In this document: positions 1 to 7,311 of the stretch, in pieces
Position numbering within the stretch: position 1 is the first letter of the stretch
Layout of the letters: every line of letters begins with the position of its first letter
Origin: a virus
IMG/VR virus record: IMGVR_UViG_3300042291_000957
Location: 1 to 64,000 of that record
DNA length: 64,000 nucleotides
Reading direction: 5' to 3' (one strand)
Position numbers and translations under genes: made by a program
The notes under the pieces: model-generated
The model's database searches: none
Told to the model about the DNA's origin: nothing
What the model saw: only the letters and a program-made list of their open reading frames with translations

Positions 1-33
1 GCCACACGAAGAATACAGTCCCTACTACGGGGC

Positions 34-62
34 TTGACACATTGAGCTTTCTTTGCTATAAT
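34..62 (+). promoter_or_regulatory. sigma70-type early promoter
   Basis: TTGACA (34-39), 17-nt spacer, TATAAT (57-62), a perfect consensus. It drives the AAA ATPase at 94 through a short leader with AGGAGC. Confidence 0.9.
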
Positions 63-93
63 AGAGACTTACTAACACACAGGAGCGAACAAA

Positions 94-1146
94 ATGGCTA
101 CACTAGTTGAGATTACAGAAGGTGCTTACGGTGCCCGCAAGAACATGATTACTCCAGGCATCCGCTTGCAGATGATCAAGGACTTTGACGGCGAGGCAAT
201 CACCTGCTTGGCTGGCGATGAAATTGAAGGTGGTCGCAACCCCTACAAGAAGATCCGTGTTAAAGTGCCAGGCATTAGTGCCTACCGTGTAGTATCACAC
301 ATTGACGAAGCTCCTGTAGGAGACAACAGTTTGGTTCAGCTCAAGATAGCTGATACGGCTGTAGCACATATTAGCGATGAAGATCTCATCGAGAAGACTC
401 GTGCTCGCTTCCAAGTACTTACAGACATGACTAAGGCTGTTAAGGCTGGTGATGTACGTGCTATGATTGTGACAGGCCCTCCGGGTGTTGGCAAATCGTT
501 TGGCGTAGAAGAAGTGCTGACTAAGGACGACTTGTTCAATACGCTAGGCGAGCGCAAGCCACGCTATGAGATTGTGAAAGGTGCTATGAGTGCCATTGGC
601 TTGTACAGCAAGCTCTACGAGTTCTCAAGCGAGAAGAATGTTATTGTGTTTGATGACTGTGACTCAGTACTGTTAGATGACCTGAGCCTGAACATCTTGA
701 AGGCCGCTTTGGACAGTTCCAAGAAGCGTACTATCTCTTGGAACACTGACAGCCGTATCTTGCGTTCAGAAGGCATCCCAGATCGCTTCGAGTTCAAAGC
801 AGGTGCGATCTTTATTACCAACATCAAGTTTGAGAATGTACGCTCTAAGAAGTTGCAGGATCACTTGGCAGCTTTGGAAAGTCGTTGCCACTACATTGAT
901 CTGCAGATGGACACAGATCGTGAGAAGGTCTTGCGTATCAAGCAGATCGTTGCAGACGGTATGTTGGACGAGTACGAGCTGAGCGATGTGGCCAAGATCG
1001 ATGTTGTGGACTTTGTGTCTAACAACCGTGCTAAACTGCGCGAGCTGAGCCTGCGTACGGTGTTGAAGGTTGCACAATTGCGTAAGGCGTTTGCTAGCAA
1101 CTGGGAAGCAATGGCTGAAGTTACTGTTATGAAGCGAGGTGCCTAA
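94..1146 (+). CDS. AAA-family ATPase
   Basis: A 350-residue P-loop ATPase. A Walker A motif (GPPGVGKS) lies near residue 128 and a Walker B (VIVFDDCD) near residue 186. A sensor-1-like TN (FITNIKF) and an arginine (RF after GIPD) follow in AAA order. The first 100 residues are a separate, unrecognised N-terminal domain. ATG 94 is preceded by AGGAGCG at good spacing, directly downstream of a consensus promoter. The next gene starts inside the stop (TAATG), so the two are coupled. Substrate is unknown; the arrangement with a small zinc-like protein and a membrane peptide suggests an early host-takeover or remodelling ATPase. It is not a clamp loader or RuvB by motif layout. Confidence 0.85.
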   Translation: MATLVEITEGAYGARKNMITPGIRLQMIKDFDGEAITCLAGDEIEGGRNPYKKIRVKVPGISAYRVVSHIDEAPVGDNSLVQLKIADTAVAHISDEDLIEKTRARFQVLTDMTKAVKAGDVRAMIVTGPPGVGKSFGVEEVLTKDDLFNTLGERKPRYEIVKGAMSAIGLYSKLYEFSSEKNVIVFDDCDSVLLDDLSLNILKAALDSSKKRTISWNTDSRILRSEGIPDRFEFKAGAIFITNIKFENVRSKKLQDHLAALESRCHYIDLQMDTDREKVLRIKQIVADGMLDEYELSDVAKIDVVDFVSNNRAKLRELSLRTVLKVAQLRKAFASNWEAMAEVTVMKRGA

Positions 1147-1376
1147 TGGCAACAGACACCTTAGGGTGCCAGTGGATTGGTTCGGAGCAGACCCAGGCTC
1201 CGTTCCACTCCTGTGGTAAGAAAGTGTTCCCGGGCAAGAGCTACTGTGAAGATCACGTGTGGCTGGTCTACAAAAAGAACACTAACAAAGGCAACAAACG
1301 CAAGATCAATGAGATCGAGAAAGAGTTGGCTGAGATCAAACGTATTGAAGAAGTTGAGGAGATCATAAATGCTTAA
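1146..1376 (+). CDS. small zinc-binding-like protein with GcrA-type CHCC/H motif
   Basis: A 76-residue protein, coupled to the AAA ATPase by an ATG overlapping its stop. Residues 8-38 carry the spacing CQW...FHSCG...YCEDH, which resembles the C-terminal cysteine/histidine motif of GcrA-family cell-cycle regulators; the N-terminal DNA-binding helices of GcrA are absent. The C-terminal half is a Lys/Glu-rich, probably coiled helix. Function is unknown. The GcrA resemblance is read by eye and could be convergence on a generic zinc knuckle. Confidence 0.7.
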   Translation: MATDTLGCQWIGSEQTQAPFHSCGKKVFPGKSYCEDHVWLVYKKNTNKGNKRKINEIEKELAEIKRIEEVEEIINA

Positions 1377-1554
1377 AATTATTCTAGTCATTGCCCTAAT
1401 CATCTTCCTGTTGGCTATTGGGCCGTTCCTAGTCATTTGGAGTTGGAACGTGTTGTTTGGGACATCTTTGATGATCGCTTACAATTTGGAGACCTGGGCC
1501 GCTGTGGTTCTGTTGGGAGCCTTCCTTCGAGCTAACGTAACAGTAAAACGGTAA
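1369..1554 (+). CDS. small membrane protein, two predicted TM helices
   Basis: A 61-residue protein overlapping the end of the previous ORF by 8 nt. Residues 3-28 are a long hydrophobic stretch and residues 42-55 a second, with a basic C-terminus (NVTVKR), predicting two inner-membrane passes. Similar tiny two-helix proteins occur in T4-like phages of aquatic bacteria, but no function is known. Confidence 0.7.
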   Translation: MLKIILVIALIIFLLAIGPFLVIWSWNVLFGTSLMIAYNLETWAAVVLLGAFLRANVTVKR

Positions 1555-1563
1555 AACTGATCG

Positions 1564-1592
1564 TTGACCTTAACCGATCAAGACGCTATACT
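1564..1592 (+). promoter_or_regulatory. sigma70-type promoter
   Basis: TTGACC (1564-1569), 17-nt spacer, TATACT (1587-1592), upstream of the gene at 1638. One mismatch in each hexamer. Confidence 0.8.
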
Positions 1593-1637
1593 AGTTAAAC
1601 GCTGTTAGGGAACAGCCACAACAAAGGAAACTTAAAA

Positions 1638-1910
1638 ATGAAAAGATTCAATCCAGAAACAAAGACTTTCAAAGTCTTCACCGCACTGTACAATGGTCAG
1701 GCCCTGACCGCCAGTGAAGCCAAGAAGCGTTTTGGCGTAGGTAACTTGGCAGCAGAAGCCAGCCGCATCCGTCAGAGCGGTTATGCTGTTTATGCCAACA
1801 GCCGCAAAGCAGGCAACGGTGTTCAGGTCACTGAGTATGTGATGGGCAAGCCATCACGTGAGATCGTTGCTCTAGGCTACAAGGCCGCCGCAATGGGCAT
1901 CACTCTTTAA
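1638..1910 (+). CDS. winged-helix-like DNA-binding protein (putative)
   Basis: A 90-residue basic protein. Residues 17-50 (a run of ALTASEAKKRFGV... then AAEASRIRQSGYAVYA) fit a helix-turn-helix followed by a wing, the pattern of small phage winged-helix proteins that set out a search helix after an A/S-rich turn. Isolated monocistronic unit: own promoter before it and a strong terminator after it. Probable early transcriptional regulator; target unknown. Confidence 0.65.
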   Translation: MKRFNPETKTFKVFTALYNGQALTASEAKKRFGVGNLAAEASRIRQSGYAVYANSRKAGNGVQVTEYVMGKPSREIVALGYKAAAMGITL

Positions 1911-1929
1911 TTAGGGTTTCAAAGACAAG

Positions 1930-1944
1930 CCGATTCGCTCCCGG
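1930..1944 (+). repeat. 15-nt repeat copy 1 (CCGATTCGCTCCCGG)
   Basis: Identical to 8831-8845. Each copy sits just after a stop codon and just before a rho-independent terminator of an early gene. Confidence 0.75.
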
Positions 1945-1954
1945 GGCGTCTTTG

Positions 1955-1986
1955 GGGTGTTGTAGAAATACAACACCCTTTCTTTT
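1955..1986 (+). terminator. rho-independent terminator with GAAA tetraloop
   Basis: Perfect 10-bp stem GGGTGTTGTA / TACAACACCC around a GAAA loop, followed by TTTCTTTT. Ends the transcript of the gene at 1638. Confidence 0.9.
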
Positions 1987-1988
1987 GG

Positions 1989-2017
1989 TTGACAGTTTGG
2001 ACTAAAGACAGTATAAT
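1989..2017 (+). promoter_or_regulatory. sigma70-type early promoter
   Basis: TTGACA (1989-1994), 17-nt spacer, TATAAT (2012-2017), then the repeated leader ATACATACAGACACA and AGGAGC before ATG 2047. Confidence 0.92.
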
Positions 2018-2046
2018 AGATACATACAGACACAACAGGAGCCGAG

Positions 2047-2439
2047 ATGACAACATTAGAATTTAGACCCAAGTGTATCAATCATGGTTGCACTAAGCCC
2101 GTAACATATAGTCACAAAGATGAGCAAGGAAACAAACGCTGGAGAATTCATTGCGGGCATTGCCAAGGAGCCAGCTACGGACGGCACGCTCATGCTTCTG
2201 GGGTAACACCATTCAAGACTGGCTACTGCTCTAACAGTGATAGTCATTTAGGGTTTGCTTGTGCTATTAACTACAAGAAAGCTCCTTGGGCAATAGGCAT
2301 GACAGAGATAGATCACAAGAATGGTGATTGCACTGACAATCGTGTTAAGAACTTAGACGAGCTGTGCCCGATGTGCCATAAACGTAAAGGTCGACTACTC
2401 GGAGACTATAACAACATGAAACACTATCGTGTGGCGTAA
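2047..2439 (+). CDS. HNH endonuclease-like protein
   Basis: A 130-residue protein with several zinc-ligand pairs (CINHGC, CGHCQG) in the N-terminal half. The C-terminal half has the HNH signature: EIDHKNGDCTDNRVKNL (His of the ββα finger, then the central Asn) followed by LCPMCHKRKGR. This is the usual shape of phage HNH nucleases with an extra N-terminal zinc ribbon. It stands alone behind its own promoter, which is common for free-standing homing-type nucleases, but an early host-DNA-nicking role is equally possible. No intron or split neighbour is visible. Confidence 0.85.
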   Translation: MTTLEFRPKCINHGCTKPVTYSHKDEQGNKRWRIHCGHCQGASYGRHAHASGVTPFKTGYCSNSDSHLGFACAINYKKAPWAIGMTEIDHKNGDCTDNRVKNLDELCPMCHKRKGRLLGDYNNMKHYRVA

Positions 2440-2471
2440 GAGCCACACTGCCGGCACTCCAATCCCAGGGG

Positions 2472-2500
2472 TTGACAGTTTGGGCAAGAGGCTATATAAT
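2472..2500 (+). promoter_or_regulatory. sigma70-type early promoter
   Basis: TTGACA (2472-2477), 17-nt spacer, TATAAT (2495-2500), upstream of the gene at 2530. Confidence 0.92.
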
Positions 2501-2529
2501 AGAGACATACAGCAACAACGGAGCGAACC

Positions 2530-3180
2530 ATGTTTACAGCAGATCAAGTTTGGGGATTAGCGGTAGCGGCAGATCGTATCAATGAGGGCTACTTCAAAGA
2601 GCCTGTGTGGACTCAACCCGACAACGATCTAACAGGTCCTATGGTTCTGGTTAAAGATGCCAACAAGTTGATGGTCAAACAATGGCTCCGCGCCAATAAC
2701 TTTACAGCAGCTTCAGAAGCTGACATCGAGAAGGGTCGTGAGATTCGTCATTACTTCAACGGCTTCTTGCTCAAAGAACTATCGGGCAAGATCAACGACT
2801 TCGAGCGACAGGCACTCCGCATCGCCCAAATAGATGAGTTCACCAACAAGAACCTCCTGGAGTTTGCTATTGTAAGCTGCTTGCCCAGCACTCAACGGCG
2901 TGATGTTGACAAGAATGTCCTGGCTGCTGAAGTTAGGAACAGCACCCAGCTGACGGGCGAAGTTGGTGACAAGATACAGGGCGAGATCGAGATCGTTAAG
3001 AGCTACTACTCACAAGAGTACAATAAATTTAGAATCACAGCTAAACTGGTTGACAGCTTCGTTGATTTCTGGTATAATACTAACATGGACACAGGAAGTA
3101 GGGTGTCTATTAAAGCAAAGATTAAAAGTGTGCGTGGCGACAATACAACACAGTTAAACTTTGTAAAGAGAATTGGTTGA
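2530..3180 (+). CDS. conserved-looking protein of unknown function
   Basis: A 216-residue soluble, mixed-charge protein with no motif I recognise. The start ATG 2530 follows CGGAGCGAACC. Two oddities: a perfect TTGACA-17-TATAAT promoter lies inside the coding region (3050-3078), and the stop TGA (3178-3180) is part of the next promoter's -35 box (TTGACA, 3177-3182). An in-frame ATG at 3086 could give a 31-residue C-terminal product from the internal promoter. Confidence 0.7.
   Translation: MFTADQVWGLAVAADRINEGYFKEPVWTQPDNDLTGPMVLVKDANKLMVKQWLRANNFTAASEADIEKGREIRHYFNGFLLKELSGKINDFERQALRIAQIDEFTNKNLLEFAIVSCLPSTQRRDVDKNVLAAEVRNSTQLTGEVGDKIQGEIEIVKSYYSQEYNKFRITAKLVDSFVDFWYNTNMDTGSRVSIKAKIKSVRGDNTTQLNFVKRIG
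3050..3078 (+). promoter_or_regulatory. intragenic sigma70-type promoter
   Basis: TTGACA (3050-3055), 17-nt spacer, TATAAT (3073-3078), wholly inside the coding sequence of the gene at 2530. Confidence 0.65.
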
Positions 3181-3205
3181 CACTGAGCTGAGTTGGTGTT
3201 ATACT
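3177..3205 (+). promoter_or_regulatory. sigma70-type promoter of the MoxR gene
   Basis: TTGACA (3177-3182), 17-nt spacer, TATACT (3200-3205); the -35 box supplies the upstream gene's stop codon. Confidence 0.85.
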
Positions 3206-3240
3206 ATTAAAACTGAGAAACAACTTAAAGAGGTCTTAAA

Positions 3241-4326
3241 ATGGCAAAGAGCACAGATATTTCCGTCCGCCAAGTCGGTCCAAAAGCCGCAAAGCGTTCT
3301 ATCCGCAAGGCGATTCAAACACGCCGCCCAGTGTTCCTGTGGGGTCCCCCAGGCATTGGTAAATCCGACATTGTCAAGCAGATTGGCCAGGACGCAGGCC
3401 GTGATGTTATCGACGTTCGACTGGCTCTGTGGGAACCTACAGACATTAAAGGTATTCCTTATTACGATGCCAGCAAGGGCACAATGGTTTGGGCTCCTCC
3501 AGGTGAACTGCCTATGGATCCAGAGAGTACCGCAATCATCTTCTTGGACGAGTTGAACTCCGCTCCTCCAGCTGTTCAGGCCGCTGCCTATCAGTTGATC
3601 CTTAACCGCAAGGTTGGTACTTACCACTTGCCTAAGGGTGTTGACATTGTTGCCGCTGGTAACCGTGAAGGCGATCGTGGCGTGACATATCGTATGCCTG
3701 CTCCGCTGGCTAACCGTTTCATTCACTTGGAAGCCAAGGTAGACTTTGATGACTTCCAAGAGTGGGCTGTGATGAACAATGTGCATCCAGAGGTTGTAGG
3801 CTATGTAGGCTTTGCCAAGCAGGACCTGTACGACTTCGATCCCAAGAGCCCTTCAAAGGCCTTTGCTACTCCACGCTCGTGGGTGTTTGTAAGCGACCTG
3901 CTCTGGGAAGACGACACTGACATTGATACTCTGCACAACCTGATCGCAGGTGCCGTAGGTGATGGCTTGGCTGTGAAGTTCATGGCTCACCGCAAGATTG
4001 CAGGTCGCTTGCCTAAAGCAGAAGACATCCTTAAGGGCAAGGTCAAGGACCTGCAGATTAAGGAAGTGTCAGCGATGTATTCTTTGACTGTTAGCCTGTG
4101 CTACGAGTTGAAGGATCAAGCAGAGAAGAAGGCCAAGGACTTTGATTCTCAGGCTGATAACTTCTTCCGCTACATGATGGATAACTTCCCAACAGAGTTG
4201 GTAGTAATGGGTGCTAAGACAGGCCTGACAAACTACAACCTGCCATTGGATGCAACAAAGATGAAGAGCTTTGACGAGTTCCACAAGCGATTCGGTAAGT
4301 ATGTTTTGAGTGCAATGGAGAATTAA
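3241..4326 (+). CDS. MoxR-type AAA ATPase
   Basis: A 361-residue ATPase. Walker A is WGPPGIGKS near residue 37; Walker B is IIFLDELNSA near residue 99; a sensor-1 region (VAAGNREGD) and a P-A-P-L-A-N-R-F arginine-finger stretch follow. This order, with DELN and NRF, is typical of MoxR/AAA_5 proteins. MoxR ATPases normally act with VWA-domain partners as metal-insertion or remodelling chaperones, and exactly such a partner is the next gene. SD AAAGAGG lies ahead of ATG 3241. A stem-loop follows the stop. Client in the infected cell is unknown. Confidence 0.88.
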   Translation: MAKSTDISVRQVGPKAAKRSIRKAIQTRRPVFLWGPPGIGKSDIVKQIGQDAGRDVIDVRLALWEPTDIKGIPYYDASKGTMVWAPPGELPMDPESTAIIFLDELNSAPPAVQAAAYQLILNRKVGTYHLPKGVDIVAAGNREGDRGVTYRMPAPLANRFIHLEAKVDFDDFQEWAVMNNVHPEVVGYVGFAKQDLYDFDPKSPSKAFATPRSWVFVSDLLWEDDTDIDTLHNLIAGAVGDGLAVKFMAHRKIAGRLPKAEDILKGKVKDLQIKEVSAMYSLTVSLCYELKDQAEKKAKDFDSQADNFFRYMMDNFPTELVVMGAKTGLTNYNLPLDATKMKSFDEFHKRFGKYVLSAMEN

Positions 4327-4384
4327 GACCTCGCCCTTGCAGGGGCGGGGAGCTTCTCAGGGCTTGCCCGCCCACCTATAGAGT

Positions 4385-4416
4385 GCCAGGGTGTTGCGTA
4401 AATACAACATCCTGGC
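4385..4416 (+). terminator. stem-loop after the MoxR gene
   Basis: 12-bp stem GCCAGGGTGTTG / CAACATCCTGGC (one G-T pair), 8-nt loop. No clear T-tract follows, as the next -35 box starts 3 nt later, so it may be a weak terminator or an RNA-stabilising hairpin. Confidence 0.55.
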
Positions 4417-4419
4417 CAC

Positions 4420-4448
4420 TTGACAACTTCGTCGTTTGGTGCTATAAT
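4420..4448 (+). promoter_or_regulatory. sigma70-type early promoter
   Basis: TTGACA (4420-4425), 17-nt spacer, TATAAT (4443-4448), upstream of the VWA/metallopeptidase gene. Confidence 0.92.
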
Positions 4449-4473
4449 ATATACATACTAAGGAGAGCGACAC

Positions 4474-5682
4474 ATGGACCCGATCATCGATAAACTAACT
4501 ACTGCTAGAGTAGGCCTACTGCTCAAAGCACCCTTCTTCGGCAATATGGCAACTCGTATGCAATTGATCGAAGCAGACGACTGGTGCCCGACTGCGGCTA
4601 CTAATGGTCGCAATTTCTATTACAATACCAAGTTCGTGCAGAAGCTCTCAGTCAAGAAGCTGGAGTTCCTATTCGGACACGAGATCTGCCATTGCGTGTT
4701 TGATCACTTTGGTCGTGTAGGTAGCAGAGATCGTATGCTGTCTAACATCGCACAAGACTACGCTGTCAACCAGATACTGGTAGACGAACGCATTGGTGAG
4801 AAGATTACAGAAGTTAAGATCTGCTACGATGCCAAGTACCGCGGTATGGCTTGGGAAGAGATCTACGACGAGCTCTGGGAAAAAGCAGAAAAGATCTCTT
4901 TGCCTGACCTGCTCAAGCAATTGGGCGACTTGTTGGACGAGCACATCAACGAAGATGGTTCGGGCCCAGGCAAAGAAGGTGATGGAGACAAGCAGGGCAA
5001 AGGTATGCCCACTATGACTAAAGAAGAAGCACAACAGATCCGCGATGAGATCAAAGAAGCCATGATCCAAAGTGCCGCGGCAGCAGGTGCAGGCAAGACT
5101 CCTATGGGTATCCAGCGCCTGATCAAAGATATGACTGAACCCAAGATTAGCTGGCGCGATCTTGTGCGTCAAGAGATCCAAAGCATCATCCGCAATGACT
5201 ACACATTCACTCGCCCAAGCCGTAAGGGACAGATGTCAGGTGCTATCCTGCCTGGTATGAAAGAAGCAACTACCATTGACGTAGGCATCTGCATTGATAT
5301 GTCGGGCTCCATTGGTGAAGAGGATGCAACTGTATTCCTTTCAGAAGTCAAAGGCATTATGGATCAATACGAGGACTTCAAGATCAACCTGTGGTGCTTT
5401 GATACTGCTATCTATAATCACAAAGAGATCTCGCAAGACAACAGTCACGATCTTGAAGAGTATGAGCCACAAGGTGGCGGTGGTACTGACTTTGAAGTCA
5501 ACTGGGACTTTATGAAAGATAATGGCATTGCTCCCAAGAAGTTCATTATGTTCACAGACGGCTACCCTTGCGGCAGTTGGGGCGATGAGGATTATTGCGA
5601 CACTATCTTTATTGTCAAAGGCAATACAGAAGCAGAAGCACCTTTTGGCCAGACTGTTATCTACGAGAAAGAAGCGGCATAA
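4474..5682 (+). CDS. putative metallopeptidase fused to VWA-like domain (MoxR partner)
   Basis: A 402-residue protein with the layout of DUF2201/VWA-like proteins. An N-terminal zincin-like motif HEICHCVFDH (HExxH, near residue 69) is followed by a flexible Gly/Glu/Lys-rich linker (residues 160-190) and a C-terminal VWA-like fold with a MIDAS motif DMSGSIGE near residue 275, plus FTDGYP near 360. In bacteria this family is encoded beside a MoxR-type ATPase, as here. The two genes have separate promoters but adjacent positions and probably form one complex. Whether the peptidase site is active cannot be told from sequence. A terminator follows. Confidence 0.85.
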   Translation: MDPIIDKLTTARVGLLLKAPFFGNMATRMQLIEADDWCPTAATNGRNFYYNTKFVQKLSVKKLEFLFGHEICHCVFDHFGRVGSRDRMLSNIAQDYAVNQILVDERIGEKITEVKICYDAKYRGMAWEEIYDELWEKAEKISLPDLLKQLGDLLDEHINEDGSGPGKEGDGDKQGKGMPTMTKEEAQQIRDEIKEAMIQSAAAAGAGKTPMGIQRLIKDMTEPKISWRDLVRQEIQSIIRNDYTFTRPSRKGQMSGAILPGMKEATTIDVGICIDMSGSIGEEDATVFLSEVKGIMDQYEDFKINLWCFDTAIYNHKEISQDNSHDLEEYEPQGGGGTDFEVNWDFMKDNGIAPKKFIMFTDGYPCGSWGDEDYCDTIFIVKGNTEAEAPFGQTVIYEKEAA

Positions 5683-5715
5683 TGGAAGTGCCGGGCTGTG
5701 TGGCTTTTTAGCAAC

Positions 5716-5728
5716 AGGCCCCGCTGCT
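5716..5728 (+). repeat. 13-nt repeat copy 1 (AGGCCCCGCTGCT)
   Basis: Identical to 10338-10350; both copies lie a few tens of nt downstream of a stop codon in early gene 3' regions. Confidence 0.65.
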
Positions 5729-5742
5729 ATACGTGTACAAAG

Positions 5743-5767
5743 ACCCTAGAACTTCTAGGGTTTCTTT
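5743..5767 (+). terminator. rho-independent terminator
   Basis: Stem ACCCTAGAA / TTCTAGGGT around one base or a small loop, followed by TTCTTTT; ends the metallopeptidase/VWA transcript. Confidence 0.8.
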
Positions 5768-5776
5768 TGACTTTGG

Positions 5777-5805
5777 TTGACGGAATCGCCAAAAGGCATT
5801 ATAAT
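5777..5805 (+). promoter_or_regulatory. sigma70-type early promoter
   Basis: TTGACG (5777-5782), 17-nt spacer, TATAAT (5800-5805). It lies too close to the ATG at 5808 for that to be the start, supporting ATG 5838. Confidence 0.88.
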
Positions 5806-5837
5806 TAATGCTTACACACACTAAACAGGAGCTAGAT

Positions 5838-6191
5838 ATGCAAGCAGTCGCAACAGTTATCACAGAGCAGTTGGTACAGGACGCAACCAACGAGGCAGGC
5901 ATCCAGGCCCGCTCAGCGGCTAAGGCATTCCACGCCAAGCATGGCGATCGTGACGCTTGTGGCTTTGCCTGGGTAAACGTCTACGGTGTTCGTAGCAACT
6001 CTAAGTTGGGCAAGTGGTTGGCAGCCGCAGGCTTCCGCAAAGACTACACGGGTGCATTGTGCCTGTGGAATCCAAGCGGCTTTCCTACACAATCGATCAG
6101 CATCCTGGAAGCAGGCGCTGAGGCCTACGCAGAAGTGATCAAGACCAAGTTGGGCTTGGACAAGGTCTACGCAGGAAGCAGGTTGGATTAA
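5838..6191 (+). CDS. hypothetical protein
   Basis: A 117-residue protein, Ala-rich at the N-terminus, with an aromatic core (GFAWVNVYGV, GALCLWNPSG). No family recognised. ATG 5838 is chosen because AGGAGC sits 6-7 nt upstream, and the longer in-frame start at 5808 falls within 3 nt of the -10 box. Its stop overlaps the next start (TAATG). Confidence 0.75.
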   Translation: MQAVATVITEQLVQDATNEAGIQARSAAKAFHAKHGDRDACGFAWVNVYGVRSNSKLGKWLAAAGFRKDYTGALCLWNPSGFPTQSISILEAGAEAYAEVIKTKLGLDKVYAGSRLD

Positions 6192-6511
6192 TGGAAGCCC
6201 TCCGGGAAACAACCGGGGGTGCCTTTCCCCCGCACATATATCTACTAGATGGAAACAATCTAGTATCGTATATAAAGAGTGGAGAATCAGAACCATTCTA
6301 TTTTAAGAATCCTATTAAAGGGTTTGATAAACGTGGTAGGAAGTTTGCAACTGTAACTCCTAATCCGTTTAAAGTCAAAGTACAAAGTAATTTAATAACA
6401 GTAAAAGGCTCCAATGACAAAGAATACACAATCGATCCAGATGCAAAAACCTGTACCTGTCCAGGGTTCACTTTCCGAGGTGCCTGCAAACACTTGGCCA
6501 GCAATAGTTAA
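6191..6511 (+). CDS. SWIM zinc-finger protein
   Basis: A 106-residue protein ending in a SWIM motif, CTCPGFTFRGACKHL (C-x-C-x(n)-C-x-H, residues 88-102). SWIM modules bind DNA or protein partners and occur in small T4-like phage proteins. The middle (VKVQSNLITVKGSNDKEY) is the β-strand platform normally seen ahead of the finger. Translationally coupled to the previous gene by TAATG. Confidence 0.8.
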   Translation: MEALRETTGGAFPPHIYLLDGNNLVSYIKSGESEPFYFKNPIKGFDKRGRKFATVTPNPFKVKVQSNLITVKGSNDKEYTIDPDAKTCTCPGFTFRGACKHLASNS

Positions 6512-6529
6512 ACGACTGCTGAGTGGCAA

Positions 6530-6757
6530 ATGAAACGATTCACCTTTTGGCGTAATTCCATCATATCAGAAGTCTACGTGGTTGAGTGCGAGACTGAGGA
6601 GCAGGCCCGAACCATGCTGAACGACGGTGAAGTGGATGTATTCTCAGAGGAGTGGGTGGACTGGGCAACTAGGGACTACGAGCTAGAGCACGAAGAGATC
6701 ATAGACCCTTTGTACCGTATGGTTAAAGACTACGAATCGGTTGACAGTTTGGGCTAA
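6530..6757 (+). CDS. small acidic hypothetical protein
   Basis: A 75-residue, strongly acidic protein (many Glu/Asp in residues 25-75) with no recognised motif. The sequence YVVECETEEQARTML near residue 16 is typical of small phage proteins with a βαβ start. The stop TAA lies inside the spacer of the next promoter. Confidence 0.6.
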   Translation: MKRFTFWRNSIISEVYVVECETEEQARTMLNDGEVDVFSEEWVDWATRDYELEHEEIIDPLYRMVKDYESVDSLG

Positions 6758-6769
6758 TGGCAGTATAAT
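6741..6769 (+). promoter_or_regulatory. sigma70-type early promoter
   Basis: TTGACA (6741-6746), 17-nt spacer, TATAAT (6764-6769); overlaps the 3' end of the upstream gene. Confidence 0.92.
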
Positions 6770-6797
6770 AAACACATACACACAAACAGGAGCTGAA

Positions 6798-6983
6798 ATG
6801 ATCAAACTCAAAGACATCCGTGAAGGCAGCGTGGTCATCGTGCGTGGCGCATTTGGCAGTGGGCCTGAGGAGCGTGTCAAAGTAGAAGAGGTTCACGCAG
6901 ACGTAAAGAACGGCCGTCCAGGCATTGACTACGAAGGTAGCTGGGCATATCTTACCCAGGTTCAGCGTGTGGTTACCTACTGA
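6798..6983 (+). CDS. small hypothetical protein (β-barrel-like)
   Basis: A 61-residue protein. Early residues IREGSVVIVRGAFGSGPEERVKVEEV look like a KOW/SH3-type small β-barrel, an impression from strand and glycine spacing only. ATG 6798 has AGGAGC upstream and the standard repeated leader. Confidence 0.65.
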   Translation: MIKLKDIREGSVVIVRGAFGSGPEERVKVEEVHADVKNGRPGIDYEGSWAYLTQVQRVVTY

Positions 6984-6987
6984 TTGG

Positions 6988-7016
6988 TTGACACTTTGGG
7001 CGTTTGGCAGTATAAT
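6988..7016 (+). promoter_or_regulatory. sigma70-type early promoter
   Basis: TTGACA (6988-6993), 17-nt spacer, TATAAT (7011-7016); leader nearly identical to that at 6770-6797. Confidence 0.92.
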
Positions 7017-7043
7017 AAACACATACACACAAAGGAGCGATAG

Positions 7044-7310
7044 ATGAAAGCATTAGAGAAGTTTTTAAAAGACAAGAATCACTGGAACTCATTCTTCAAG
7101 GGTCCCCAGTATAGCCTCAACAGTGCCAAGGACCGTCAGGCTGTGGCAGACATGATTGACTCAGCCTTGAGTCCAGAGAACTTGACCTGCGATGGCGAAC
7201 TGAGCCGTACAGAGGTCAATCGTCGATACAAAGAGTTAATGACTGCGGCCAAGCAACTCAAGAAGTTTGATCCAACAGTAACCTTTTACGAATACGAAAC
7301 GGAGATCTAA
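7044..7310 (+). CDS. hypothetical protein
   Basis: An 88-residue, mainly helical, Lys-rich protein. First gene of a four-gene run (7044-8410) behind one promoter. No motif recognised. Confidence 0.7.
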   Translation: MKALEKFLKDKNHWNSFFKGPQYSLNSAKDRQAVADMIDSALSPENLTCDGELSRTEVNRRYKELMTAAKQLKKFDPTVTFYEYETEI

Positions 7311-7311
7311 G

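Noticed and set aside
3173-3556. + strand ORF at 3173 overlapping the MoxR gene
   Set aside because: Shadow of the MoxR frame; no ribosome site and rare-residue content typical of an out-of-frame translation.
5808-5840. ATG 5808 as start of the gene at 5838
   Set aside because: It lies 3 nt after the -10 box, so it would be upstream of or at the transcription start, and has no ribosome site.
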